A stretch of 64,000 bases of DNA from NCBI RefSeq assembly GCF_016185115.1, contig NZ_JACPOF010000015.1:62001-126000 (forward strand), read 5' to 3'. This DNA is from Polaromonas sp. (GTDB lineage Bacteria > Pseudomonadota > Gammaproteobacteria > Burkholderiales > Burkholderiaceae_C). Made by a program: the position numbers and the translations under genes. The notes under the pieces are model-generated. The model ran no database searches. It was not told the DNA's origin and worked only from the letters and a program-made list of their open reading frames with translations. Of the stretch, positions 52,863 to 61,460 are shown one piece after another; the first letter of the stretch is position 1, and each line of letters starts with the position of its first letter.

Positions 52863-53960
52863 GTGAAAGCACCTGCAAAGAAGACGAAGGCACCGGTTAA
52901 AACCGTGGCCAAACCTGTGGGAAAGACTGCGGTGAAAGCCGCTGCGAAAACAAAGCCGAAAGCTGTCGCCAGGCCGGTTGCCGTCAAGGCCGTTGTCAAA
53001 CCTGCTTCCAAACAAACTGCCAAGCCTGCCGCTGCCAAAAAACCTGTGCCCAAATCCCCCGTGAAACCTGCTGCAAAAAAACCGGCCGCCAAAGCCAAAC
53101 CTGTCGCCAAACCGGCACCAAAAAAGCCGGCCGCTCCGGCCAAGGTCGCCAAGGCTGCCAAGCCGGTGAAGGCTGCCGCCAAGGCGCCAGCAAAAGCGCC
53201 TGCGAAACCTCCTGCCAAGGCGGCTCCGAAAGCAGCAGCCAAACCTGTCAAGGCAGCCAGCCCGGTGAAAGCCGCAGCACCAGCCCCGGCACCGGTCGCA
53301 GCACCCGTCGTCCGGCCTGCTGAAAAATCCTCACAACTCCCGCCGCCCCCGCCCCTGAAGCCCGGGCGCAGGAGTTCTGCCCGTGCACATGCACAAATGC
53401 CCCCCCCCGCACCGATGGTGCCTACCCATGCGCCAGACGCAGCCAAAGCCAGCTACTCAACAATGACCGAACGCGTGATCGCGCCGCCACCCCATGTGGC
53501 CGCCAAAAAAGACCCGAAGCTTGCCAATAACTGGAAGACGAAATCTGCCGAAACCCTGACCGACGAAGAGGTCAAGGCCATGCCCGACAGCGAGTACATG
53601 AACGAAAAGCAGATGGCCTTCTTCCGCCACAAGCTGTCCATCCTCAAGCAGGACATCCACAACAGCGCCGGCGAAACCACCGAGCACCTGCGTGAAGACA
53701 CGGTCGTGGTGCCTGACCCTGCAGACCGCGCCACGATTGAAGAAGAACACGCACTTGAACTTCGCACCCGCGACAGGGAGCGGAAATTGCTCAAGAAGAT
53801 CGAGCAGTCGATTGCGCGCATTGACTCCGGTGACTATGGTTATTGCGACGAAACCGGCGAACCCATCGGCGTGGGCCGGCTGATTGCCCGACCCACCGCC
53901 AACCTGTCTCTTGAAGCCCAGCAGCGACGTGAGCTCAAGCAGAAAATGTTTGGCGATTAA
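52863..53960 (+). CDS. dksA: DksA/TraR-type transcription factor with histone-H1-like N-terminal extension
   Basis: A 365-residue protein with GTG start, supported by AGAGGAG 8 bases upstream. Residues 1 to about 160 are almost only Lys, Ala, Pro and Val in PAK/AKP repeats, like bacterial histone-H1-like tails. A Pro-rich linker follows, then the DksA fold from about residue 215: coiled coil MAFFRHKLSILKQDI and the tip region. In the zinc-finger region only C328 remains of four cysteines (the others are T331, S349 and A352), so zinc is probably not bound. DksA works with ppGpp at the RNA polymerase secondary channel. The tail likely adds DNA or RNA binding. Confidence 0.9.
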   Translation: MKAPAKKTKAPVKTVAKPVGKTAVKAAAKTKPKAVARPVAVKAVVKPASKQTAKPAAAKKPVPKSPVKPAAKKPAAKAKPVAKPAPKKPAAPAKVAKAAKPVKAAAKAPAKAPAKPPAKAAPKAAAKPVKAASPVKAAAPAPAPVAAPVVRPAEKSSQLPPPPPLKPGRRSSARAHAQMPPPAPMVPTHAPDAAKASYSTMTERVIAPPPHVAAKKDPKLANNWKTKSAETLTDEEVKAMPDSEYMNEKQMAFFRHKLSILKQDIHNSAGETTEHLREDTVVVPDPADRATIEEEHALELRTRDRERKLLKKIEQSIARIDSGDYGYCDETGEPIGVGRLIARPTANLSLEAQQRRELKQKMFGD

Positions 53961-54002
53961 CGCCAGGCCCGGCACCTTTTAAAGGCCTTTGAAGCGCGTC
54001 CC

Positions 54003-55880
54003 ATGTCCAAAGAAGACACCTCCGCGGGTTTGCTCTCCAAGGTAGTGAAGTTCGTCCGCAACCCTGCGACGAGCTGGTCTGATCTTGACAACAAGGAAAC
54101 AGACCGGGACGAAGCCCTGAGCAAGCAACTGCTCAAGGAAATGATAGAGCGCAAGCGGCGCAACGATTTTGTGCGCAAGCGCGAGTTCGACATGCTGCGC
54201 AAGATGCGCAAGCGCGAAGCCATGGTGGGTCAGGACCCCGGCGCAAGGCCCTCGTTTTTCCAGAGCAGCATGCCGTCCAAGCCGGATGACCGCGCCAACA
54301 CGCTCAAGAAGATCGACGAGATCGAGGCGCAGATGTCCATGCAGTGGTGGAAGACCAAGCAGGGTGGTGCCTCCACTGCTGACTCGGTCAACAGCTCGTT
54401 GTATCCCTCCAGCCGCGCACCTGTAAACGCTCCCCCGCCCATGGCGTCTTCGGCACCTCCAAACTCGGTGCCTGTCGGTTATGCGAGCACCGAGCCCGCC
54501 AACCTCGAAATGATGGCCAGGCTGGCGGCGCAGAAGGCCGCTGCGGCTGCGGCAAAACCGCCGGCTGACGCGCCGGCGCCGCGCATCGATCTGGCCCCGC
54601 TTGATTTCCCCTCTTTCTCGCCGCCGCCTCCTTCTGCCCCCTCTCGGCCGATGGTTGCGAATGCGCCCGTGCAGGCCGCAAAATTCGGCGGCCTTGCCGG
54701 TGTGGGTGTCAGTGACGAGGGCGCGCCCAGCGGCTTCTCGCCGTCCCGCATGATGGCGGTTGATGTGGCCGAAGTAGCCCACGATGCGGAACTCGAAGAG
54801 GCTTCCATCCGCTTTGCCAACGGCGATGATGCCGGCGCAGAGGCCGGGCTGCTGGAAATGCTGGCACCCGGTGGTGCCCGGGTAGCCCACCCTGAAACAT
54901 GGATGGCCCTTTTTGATTTTTACCGCGCGACAGCGCAGCAGGACAAGTTCGAGAGCGCAGCCATACAGTTTGTGCAGATGTTTGACCGTTCTGCACCGCA
55001 GTGGTTTTCCATGCCCGACATGGTCCATCAAATAGGCTCGTCCGGAGCCCCGGCGGCCGCCTCCGGGCAGGCCGCCGACTGGATCAGCCCCTCATCCATG
55101 GGCGTGCAAACCATTGCGGCGATGAAGGCTGCGCTCGCCAAGGCGCCCATGCCCTGGCGGCTGGACTGGAGCAACCTCAAATCCATTGACCAGGCGGCAG
55201 TCACGCCGCTGTGCCAGGTGTTCAGCAGCTGGTCCGCGCAGCCGGTGCAGCTTCGCTTCATGGGGGATGCACAGCTGCAGCAGGTGCTGCAGAAGGCCAC
55301 GCCCTCCGGGCAGCAGGAGACGCCGCAGGACTGGTGGCAGTTGCGCATGGAAGCCTTGCGTGTCACTCACCGGCCGGACGAATTTGAACTCGCTGCGCTG
55401 GACTTCTGTGTGACCTATGAGGTCTCCCCGCCCTCATGGGAGAGCGCCCGCTGCGAGTACAAACACATCGAGAAAGACGGCAGCGCCATCGCTGGCCAGA
55501 CCATCATCGGTGAAGCCTATCGCGATTCCGCACCATCCGGCCTGAGCAGTCATATGGATGGGGACACCCAGATGGAAGGGATGTCCTCACAGATGAGCAG
55601 TGTGATGTCGATTGAGTTGTCGGGACAGGTTGTGGGGGACGCCATAGGCATGCTTGACCAGCTGGAGAACAAGCTCCTGGGTGCCGACATCATGGTTATC
55701 TCATGCTCCAGGCTGATACGCGTTGATTTTTCCGCTGCCGGTACCCTGCTCAACTGGGTATCTGCAAGGCAGGCCGAGAACCGCAGTGTCCAGTTTTCAG
55801 ATGTGAACCGCCTTGTTGCGGCCTTCTTCAATGTGATCGGTATCACCGAGCACGCCCGGGTTTTCACGCGCGTGGACTGA
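54003..55880 (+). CDS. Large protein with C-terminal STAS-like domain, function unknown
   Basis: A 625-residue cytoplasmic protein. The N-terminal part is charged and helical (LSKQLLKEMIERKRRNDFVR; RKREFDMLRKMRKREAM). A Pro/Ala-rich linker runs to about residue 230. A helical TPR-like middle (EEASIRFANGDDAGAEAGLL; WMALFDFYRATAQQDKFESA) is followed by two STAS-like segments: WRLDWSNLKSIDQAAVTPL near 385 and the C-terminal IRVDFSAAGTLLNWVSARQA. I know this as a conserved betaproteobacterial type without assigned role. It starts 42 bases after the dksA stop, so co-transcription is possible. Confidence 0.8.
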   Translation: MSKEDTSAGLLSKVVKFVRNPATSWSDLDNKETDRDEALSKQLLKEMIERKRRNDFVRKREFDMLRKMRKREAMVGQDPGARPSFFQSSMPSKPDDRANTLKKIDEIEAQMSMQWWKTKQGGASTADSVNSSLYPSSRAPVNAPPPMASSAPPNSVPVGYASTEPANLEMMARLAAQKAAAAAAKPPADAPAPRIDLAPLDFPSFSPPPPSAPSRPMVANAPVQAAKFGGLAGVGVSDEGAPSGFSPSRMMAVDVAEVAHDAELEEASIRFANGDDAGAEAGLLEMLAPGGARVAHPETWMALFDFYRATAQQDKFESAAIQFVQMFDRSAPQWFSMPDMVHQIGSSGAPAAASGQAADWISPSSMGVQTIAAMKAALAKAPMPWRLDWSNLKSIDQAAVTPLCQVFSSWSAQPVQLRFMGDAQLQQVLQKATPSGQQETPQDWWQLRMEALRVTHRPDEFELAALDFCVTYEVSPPSWESARCEYKHIEKDGSAIAGQTIIGEAYRDSAPSGLSSHMDGDTQMEGMSSQMSSVMSIELSGQVVGDAIGMLDQLENKLLGADIMVISCSRLIRVDFSAAGTLLNWVSARQAENRSVQFSDVNRLVAAFFNVIGITEHARVFTRVD

Positions 55881-56305
55881 CCCCGCAGGCACCCCGCGCG
55901 GTGTGCGGCATTCCCTGCTCTTCTGCTCCACTCCGCTCGCTTCCTTTCCCTCACCTTCCTTTGCTGTCCGTGTGCGCAGGTGGCCTTCGGCGGTCTCCTG
56001 TCTCGCGAGACATCGGGTTTGGCGGGATCTTGCCTGTCGATGGAGTGGCATTCCGGCGGGCAGTTGCACGCGCTTCAGTGGCCTGGCCGTTCCTGGCGCA
56101 AATGCCGTCCTGTCAGGCACAGATCTTCCCAAACCTGAACAAAAAAACACCGAAGCCTTAAAGCACTACTTTCATTGCACGCGCTAAGTGCTTAATGTAG
56201 AACATCTTTTGAATTTCAAAAGACTTGTAGAGATGCTTCTAAGTCATTGATTTCATTGAAAAAATTTGTTTCAAAGCCCTTGCGTGGTAAATCTTTCCTG
56301 CTAAA
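55881..56305 (+). other. Region upstream of the dcw cluster
   Basis: No gene is seen. After 56130 the composition turns AT-rich and shows two stems: AAGCACT / AGTGCTT (56161-56192) and CTTTTGAA-T-TTCAAAAG (56206-56222). The mraZ promoter must lie here or in the repeats that follow; no -35/-10 pair is clear enough to name. Confidence 0.5.
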
Positions 56306-56345
56306 GTGGGAGGAAGTGCAATTTAGTGGTGAAAAGTGTTTTCTA
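56306..56345 (+). promoter_or_regulatory. MraZ-box array upstream of mraZ
   Basis: Four GTG-starting decamers follow each other with exact 10-base spacing: GTGGGAGGAA, GTGCAATTTA, GTGGTGAAAA, GTGTTTTCTA (starts 56306, 56316, 56326, 56336). In E. coli and mycoplasmas MraZ binds TGGG-type direct repeats at 10-base spacing before mraZ and represses the cluster, so this is the expected operator. The array ends 13 bases before the start codon. Confidence 0.8.
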
Positions 56346-56358
56346 AGGGTTTTTAACT

Positions 56359-56787
56359 GTGTTTCAGGGCGCTTCTTTTGTAACTCTCGATACCAAGGGT
56401 CGGCTCTCCGTGCCAACCCGGCATAGGGACGTCCTGAGCGCCACCAGTGCAAGCCAGTTGACCATGACCAAGCACCCGCACGGGTGCCTGATGATTTTCC
56501 CCCGCAGCGAGTGGGAAAAATTCCGTGACCGCATCGCATCGCTCCCCATGCAGGCCCAGTGGTGGAAGCGCATCTTTCTCGGCAACGCCATGGATGTTGA
56601 CATGGATGCCACCGGCCGCGTGCTGGTGTCGCCCGAATTGCGCGCCGCCGCCGGCATCAGCAAGGACACCGTGCTCCTTGGAATGGGCAACTACTTCGAA
56701 CTCTGGGATGCGGCTACATACTCCGCCCAGGAAGCCGAACAGATGAAGGGCGAAATGCCCGACGTCTTCAAGGACTTTTCGTTCTGA
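56359..56787 (+). CDS. mraZ: Transcriptional regulator MraZ
   Basis: A 142-residue protein made of two AbrB/SpoVT-like half-domains: [14 protein letters not shown] (about residues 11-24) and [14 protein letters not shown] (about 83-96). It forms a ring-like oligomer and represses the dcw cluster through the upstream direct repeats. The start is GTG, with a GGG-type ribosome site in CTAAGGGTTTT. Three bases separate it from rsmH. Confidence 0.95.
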   Translation: MFQGASFVTLDTKGRLSVPTRHRDVLSATSASQLTMTKHPHGCLMIFPRSEWEKFRDRIASLPMQAQWWKRIFLGNAMDVDMDATGRVLVSPELRAAAGISKDTVLLGMGNYFELWDAATYSAQEAEQMKGEMPDVFKDFSF

Positions 56788-56790
56788 AAG

Positions 56791-57708
56791 ATGACGGTGC
56801 AGGACACATGGACACACCGCACCGTCTTGTTGAACGAAGCCATAGAGTCGCTTCACATCAAGCCGGATGGACATTACATCGACGCGACCTTTGGGCGCGG
56901 CGGACATTCACGGCTGATCCTCTCGCACCTGTCGCCCGAGGGCCGGCTGACGGCCTTCGACAAGGACCCGGAAGCGATCGCCGAGGCCGGCAGCATCAAG
57001 GACGCGCGATTTTCGATTCGCCACGAGGGCTTCAACCAGCTCGGCGAATTGCCTGCATCAAGCGCCATGGGCATCCTGATGGACCTTGGCATCAGCTCAC
57101 CGCAAATCGACAACCCTGCCCGCGGATTTTCGTTTCGTTCGGACGGCCCACTGGACATGCGCATGGACACCACGCGCGGCCAGAGTGTGTCCGACTGGCT
57201 GGCAGATGCATCCATCGAGAGCATGACGGAGGTGATTCGTGACTATGGTGAAGAACGGTTTGCTGGGCAGATTGCAAAGGCGATTGATCGTCGCCGACAG
57301 GAACGGGGCCCTCTTCGAGGCACCGCTGAACTGGCCGAAGTCGTGGCTGGCGCGGTCAAAACCCGCGAGCCGGGCAAGGACCCTGCAACGCGCACATTTC
57401 AGGCTTTTCGGATTTTCATCAACGCCGAGCTTGAAGAGCTTCAACAGGCGCTAGCTGCATCGCTGAAAGTATTGCAAACGGGAGGCCGATTGGTGGTAAT
57501 CAGTTTTCATTCACTTGAAGACCGTATCGTCAAGCAATTCATTGCCGAGCACTCGAAAGAAGTGTTCGACCGTCGTGCGCCCTTCGCCGAGCCCAAAAAG
57601 ATGAGGCTCAGGGGGTTGGGGCGCATCAGGCCTTCCGACGCAGAAGTGGCGGGCAACCCGCGCGCACGCAGTGCCGTGATGCGTGTTGCGGAGAGGACTG
57701 AAGCATGA
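56791..57708 (+). CDS. rsmH: 16S rRNA m4C1402 methyltransferase RsmH (MraW)
   Basis: A 305-residue SAM-dependent methyltransferase acting on C1402 of 16S r[16 protein letters not shown] opens the protein, [10 protein letters not shown] at residues 31-40 is the SAM-binding loop, [10 protein letters not shown] is motif IV, and the inserted helical domain (about 105-210) contains [31 protein letters not shown] is the C-terminal signature. It follows mraZ. Its stop is followed by an unusual 181-base gap filled by two tandem repeats before ftsL. Confidence 0.96.
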   Translation: MTVQDTWTHRTVLLNEAIESLHIKPDGHYIDATFGRGGHSRLILSHLSPEGRLTAFDKDPEAIAEAGSIKDARFSIRHEGFNQLGELPASSAMGILMDLGISSPQIDNPARGFSFRSDGPLDMRMDTTRGQSVSDWLADASIESMTEVIRDYGEERFAGQIAKAIDRRRQERGPLRGTAELAEVVAGAVKTREPGKDPATRTFQAFRIFINAELEELQQALAASLKVLQTGGRLVVISFHSLEDRIVKQFIAEHSKEVFDRRAPFAEPKKMRLRGLGRIRPSDAEVAGNPRARSAVMRVAERTEA

Positions 57709-57716
57709 GCGCAATG

Positions 57717-57884
57717 TTTTGCCGCCGGGCCGCCCCAAGGCAAAATGCGGCCCCCTCGGGGGGCGGCGCAGTACACGCAGTGACAAGCGTGGGGGCGATA
57801 TTTTGCCGCCGTGCCGCCGCAAGGCAAAATGCGGCCCCCTCGGGGGGCAGCGCAATACACGCGGTGACAGGCGTGGGGGTCATG
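57717..57884 (-). repeat. Tandem pair of 84-bp GC-rich repeats (family D, copies 4 and 5)
   Basis: Copies 57717-57800 and 57801-57884 are each 84 bases and differ at only about nine or ten positions. Each has a TTTTGCC..GGCAAAA stem, a GCCCCCTCGGGGGGC hairpin and, on the minus strand, the CCCCCACG..TGTCACTGCGTGTA start seen at 9913. 84 is a multiple of three, so an open frame runs through both copies into ftsL; this should not be read as an FtsL extension. Confidence 0.85.
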
Positions 57885-57889
57885 TTCAC

Positions 57890-58243
57890 ATGACCAGGCT
57901 TAATCTCGTACTGCTGATTGCCGTTCTGGCGAGTGCGCTCTATCTTGTGCGCACGCAGTATGAGTCGCGCCGCCTGTATGTCGAGCTTGAAAAAGCTGCT
58001 GCGCAAAGCCGCAAGCTTGAATCCGACAACGAACGCCTGCAGGTCGAAAAACGCGCCCAGGCCACACCCCTGCGCGTCGAGAAGCTCGCAAAAGAAAACC
58101 TGCAGATGCGAACGGTCACGCCGGCCATCACGCAGTACGCAACGGACAGCAGTGCGCCCAGGGCTGCCGCTTCTGCGACCGTGGTTGAGAAGACTGAAAA
58201 GAAGACCGGCGCGACCGCACGCCAGAGTGGGGGCACGCCATGA
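57890..58243 (+). CDS. ftsL: Cell division protein FtsL
   Basis: A 117-residue bitopic membrane protein of the divisome, partner of FtsB and FtsQ. Residues 1-22 (MTRLNLVLLIAVLASALYLV) are a membrane helix; a periplasmic coiled coil follows (SRRLYVELEKAAAQSRKLES) with the conserved LRVEKLAKENLQM region. The ATG at 57890 is chosen because it begins the helix directly. Its ribosome site appears to be GGGGG at 57875-57879, inside the repeat. The C-terminus is Ala/Thr-rich and longer than in E. coli. It overlaps ftsI by four bases (ATGA). Confidence 0.9.
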   Translation: MTRLNLVLLIAVLASALYLVRTQYESRRLYVELEKAAAQSRKLESDNERLQVEKRAQATPLRVEKLAKENLQMRTVTPAITQYATDSSAPRAAASATVVEKTEKKTGATARQSGGTP

Positions 58244-59973
58244 GCAAAAGCGTTCTCTACACCTCAAGCCCCTTGCTGGCCAGCAAGACGCCGGTATGGC
58301 GCAGCAAGCTCATCGTGGCCGGCATTGCGGTTGCGTTTGCAGGCCTCGCAGGGCGGGCGGCTTATGTACAGGTGTTCGGCAATGACTTTTTCCAGCGCCA
58401 GGGTGAGGTTCGCTTTGCCCGCACACTGGAGCTTCCTGCCAACCGCGGCCGCATTCTTGACCGCAACGGGCTGATTCTCGCATCGAGTGTGCCGGCGCCC
58501 AGCATCTGGGCCATTCCTGAAGACGTTGAAGCCACGAAGCAGCAACTGGCTGAACTGGCCAAACTTCTGGAGATGCCGCTGGCAGAACTGAATAAAAAAC
58601 TCGGCAACGAAGACAAGACTTTTGTCTGGGTCAAGCGCCAGGTTGATGACCCGGTTGCGCAGAAGATTGCTGCGCTGGGCATCAAGGGCATTTACCAGCG
58701 CAAGGAATACAAACGCCAGTATCCTGAAGGCGAAACCGCAGCGCATGTTGTCGGCTTCACGAATGTTGAAGACCGCGGGCAGGAGGGGATCGAGCTCGCC
58801 TTCAACAAGGATCTTTCGGGCCGCGCCGGCTCGCGTCGTGTCATCAAGGACAGGCTGGGCCGTGTGGTGGAGGATGTGGGCGAGCAGGTCCCGCCGCTCG
58901 AAGGCAAGGACATACAGCTCAGCATCGACAGCAAGGTGCAGTTCGTCGCTTACCAGAAGCTGCGCGATGCCGTGACGTTGCGCAGGGCCAAAGGTGGCAG
59001 CGTGGTGGTGCTGGACACCATCACCGGCGAAGTGCTTGCACTCGCCAACTACCCCAGTTATGTGCCAGACAGGCGCCAGAATCTTACTGGCGAACAGCTG
59101 CGCAACCGCGCAATGACCGATACGTTCGAACCGGGCTCCACCATGAAGCCGATCACGGTCGGCATGGCTCTGGAGGCCGGGCGTGTCACGCCCCACACGG
59201 TGATTGAAACCTCCCCAGGCCGGTACAACATAGGCGGCTTCACCATCAGTGACACACACAACTACGGCACGCTGTCTGTCGAAGGTGTGATCCAGAAATC
59301 GAGCAACGTCGGTGCGCTGAAGATTGCACAGAAGATGAGCCCACATGAAATGTGGGACACATACACCGCGCTTGGTTATGGACAGAAGCCGCAGATCCAG
59401 TTTCCCGGTGCGGTGACAGGCAGGCTCAGGCCCTGGAAGACCTGGCGGCCAGTCGAGCAGGCCACCATGTCGTATGGTTATGGCCTGTCGGCCTCGCTGT
59501 TCCAGATGGCGCATTCGTACACCTCATTTGCGCACGACGGCCAGATCATTCCCGTGACCATGCTCAAGAGCAGCGAGCCTGCGGCCGGCATCAAGGTTTT
59601 CTCGCCTGAAAACGCAAAGGCCGTGCGCCGCATGCTGCAGATGGCGGCGGCACCGGGCGGCACCGGCCAGCTGGCGCAGACCCTCGGTTATTCGGTGGGC
59701 GGCAAGTCCGGCACGGCACACAAGCAGGTGGGCAAGGGCTACGCGAGCAACAAGTACCGCGCATGGTTTACCGGCATGGCGCCGATCGAGTCGCCGCGCA
59801 TCATCGTGGCCGTGATGATCGATGAGCCCAGCGATGGCAACTACTTCGGTGGGGTGGCTGCCGCGCCTGTATTCAGTGAGGTCGTGCAGCAAACCCTGCG
59901 CATGATGGGCGTCCAGCCCGACATGTCGGTCAAGCCGCAGATCGTCACCCAGTCTGTTGTGGAGTCGTTTTGA
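58240..59973 (+). CDS. ftsI: Peptidoglycan D,D-transpeptidase FtsI (PBP3)
   Basis: A 577-residue septal class B penicillin-binding protein. A membrane anchor at about residues 22-40 (KLIVAGIAVAFAGLAGRAA) is followed by the pedestal domain (ANRGRILDRNGLILASS) and the transpeptidase domain. Active-site motifs are S300-T-M-K303, S354-S-N356 and K489-S-G491. It cross-links septal peptidoglycan with FtsW. Start by ATGA overlap with ftsL. Confidence 0.96.
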   Translation: MSKSVLYTSSPLLASKTPVWRSKLIVAGIAVAFAGLAGRAAYVQVFGNDFFQRQGEVRFARTLELPANRGRILDRNGLILASSVPAPSIWAIPEDVEATKQQLAELAKLLEMPLAELNKKLGNEDKTFVWVKRQVDDPVAQKIAALGIKGIYQRKEYKRQYPEGETAAHVVGFTNVEDRGQEGIELAFNKDLSGRAGSRRVIKDRLGRVVEDVGEQVPPLEGKDIQLSIDSKVQFVAYQKLRDAVTLRRAKGGSVVVLDTITGEVLALANYPSYVPDRRQNLTGEQLRNRAMTDTFEPGSTMKPITVGMALEAGRVTPHTVIETSPGRYNIGGFTISDTHNYGTLSVEGVIQKSSNVGALKIAQKMSPHEMWDTYTALGYGQKPQIQFPGAVTGRLRPWKTWRPVEQATMSYGYGLSASLFQMAHSYTSFAHDGQIIPVTMLKSSEPAAGIKVFSPENAKAVRRMLQMAAAPGGTGQLAQTLGYSVGGKSGTAHKQVGKGYASNKYRAWFTGMAPIESPRIIVAVMIDEPSDGNYFGGVAAAPVFSEVVQQTLRMMGVQPDMSVKPQIVTQSVVESF

Positions 59974-61460
59974 ACACCCGGCTGAACACACCCCTTGAAG
60001 CCGCCGGCTGGCTGCGTTCGCGCGTCACCGGCAGCCTGTGGGCAGACAGCCGCAAGGTGGGTGCCGGTGACGGGTTCATTGCCTGGCCAGGTGCGGCCAC
60101 CGATGCCAGGCAATATGTGGGCGATGTGATTGAAGCGGGCGCCCAGGCCTGCATGGTTGAAGACGAAGGCTCGGCCAGCTTCAATTTTGCGGACGAAAAA
60201 ATTGCGACCTATGCCGGATTGAGGTCTGCCGCCGCACCCATAGCTGCCGCATATTTTGAAGAGCCCAGCAAACACCTGCAGGTTGTTGCTGTGACCGGAA
60301 CGAACGGAAAAACTTCGACGGCGTGGTGGCTGGCGCAGGCGCTGGGAAAGACCGGTCGCCGCTGCGGCATTGTCGGCACGCTGGGCATAGGAGAGCCGGG
60401 CGCGATGGTCTTTAACGGCCTGACCACCCCAGACCCGGTTTTGCTGCAGCAGCAGCTCAGGCGTTTTGTTGATGAAGGTTTCACCGCGTGCGCGCTGGAA
60501 GCCTCATCCATAGGCATCGCCGAACAGCGTCTCGACGCGACCCGTGTGAAGGTGGCCATCTTTACCAACTTCACCCAGGACCACCTCGATTACCACGGCT
60601 CGATGGCGGAGTACTGGGGAGCGAAGCAAAAGCTTTTCAGCTGGCCCGGCCTCGAAGCTGCCGTCCTGAATCTCGACGATGACCGTGGCCATGAACTTGA
60701 CGGGGTGCTGTCGGGTACAGGCCTTGATGTGTGGACGGTCTCGGTTGGCGGGCCCGCCCGCATCAGGGCCGAGCAGATAAACCATGGCCTCGCAGGTCTT
60801 TCATTTGATGTGGTTGAGGGCGCAGACAGGCAACGTTTGTCAACAGCCATGGTCGGCCTCTACAACGTGTCCAACCTTCTTGGCGTCATGGCCGCCATGC
60901 GTGCTCTGGGTGTGAGCCTGCGAGACGCCGCGCATGCCTGTGAAGATTTGTCGCCTGTACCGGGGCGTCTTGAAACACTGGCCCTGGCAGGCATGCCGCT
61001 GGTTGTCATCGACTACGCCCATACGCCTGATGCGCTTGAAAAGGTCTTGATGGCATTGCAGCCCGTGGCGCAAAGCCGCAACGGACGCCTGTGGTGTGTA
61101 TTCGGTTGCGGTGGCGACAGGGATGCCAGCAAGCGTCCGTTGATGGCCGCGGTCGCACAAAAAAATGCAGACCGCTTGCTGATCACCAGTGACAACCCGC
61201 GAAGTGAGAATCCTGCAGCCGTCATCAGCCAGATCCTGCTCGGGCTGACGCACAGTGATGCCGTATACGTTGAAGCTGACCGGGCATCGGCCATCAGGCA
61301 GGCCATACGCGAAGCCAAAGCCGCTGATGTCATCCTGCTTGCCGGCAAGGGGCACGAAAACTACCAGGAGATCAAGGGCGTCAGACATCCTTTTTCTGAC
61401 CGAACGCACGCTGAAACCGAACTGGCTGCAAGGCCGCCTGCCATGGGGAGCGCCTCATGA
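59970..61460 (+). CDS. murE: UDP-MurNAc-tripeptide ligase (meso-DAP adding)
   Basis: A 496-residue Mur ligase adding meso-diaminopimelate to UDP-MurNAc-Ala-Glu. The ATP loop is GTNGKT at residues 110-115; DNPR at 408-411 is the meso-DAP-specific motif, distinguishing it from lysine-adding enzymes. The carbamylated-Lys segment (YWGAKQKLFSW) is present. The start is TTG at 59970, overlapping the ftsI stop (TTGA); no ATG fits better. Ends with an ATGA overlap into murF. Confidence 0.95.
   Translation: MNTRLNTPLEAAGWLRSRVTGSLWADSRKVGAGDGFIAWPGAATDARQYVGDVIEAGAQACMVEDEGSASFNFADEKIATYAGLRSAAAPIAAAYFEEPSKHLQVVAVTGTNGKTSTAWWLAQALGKTGRRCGIVGTLGIGEPGAMVFNGLTTPDPVLLQQQLRRFVDEGFTACALEASSIGIAEQRLDATRVKVAIFTNFTQDHLDYHGSMAEYWGAKQKLFSWPGLEAAVLNLDDDRGHELDGVLSGTGLDVWTVSVGGPARIRAEQINHGLAGLSFDVVEGADRQRLSTAMVGLYNVSNLLGVMAAMRALGVSLRDAAHACEDLSPVPGRLETLALAGMPLVVIDYAHTPDALEKVLMALQPVAQSRNGRLWCVFGCGGDRDASKRPLMAAVAQKNADRLLITSDNPRSENPAAVISQILLGLTHSDAVYVEADRASAIRQAIREAKAADVILLAGKGHENYQEIKGVRHPFSDRTHAETELAARPPAMGSAS

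Noticed and set aside
57717..57884. The tandem 84-base repeats as a CRISPR array.
   Set aside because: There are only two units, with no spacers between them, and the same unit is dispersed at other intergenic sites.
57683..57889. An N-terminal extension of FtsL through the tandem repeats.
   Set aside because: The repeats are found elsewhere as non-coding DNA, and ATG 57890 begins directly with the membrane helix expected for FtsL.
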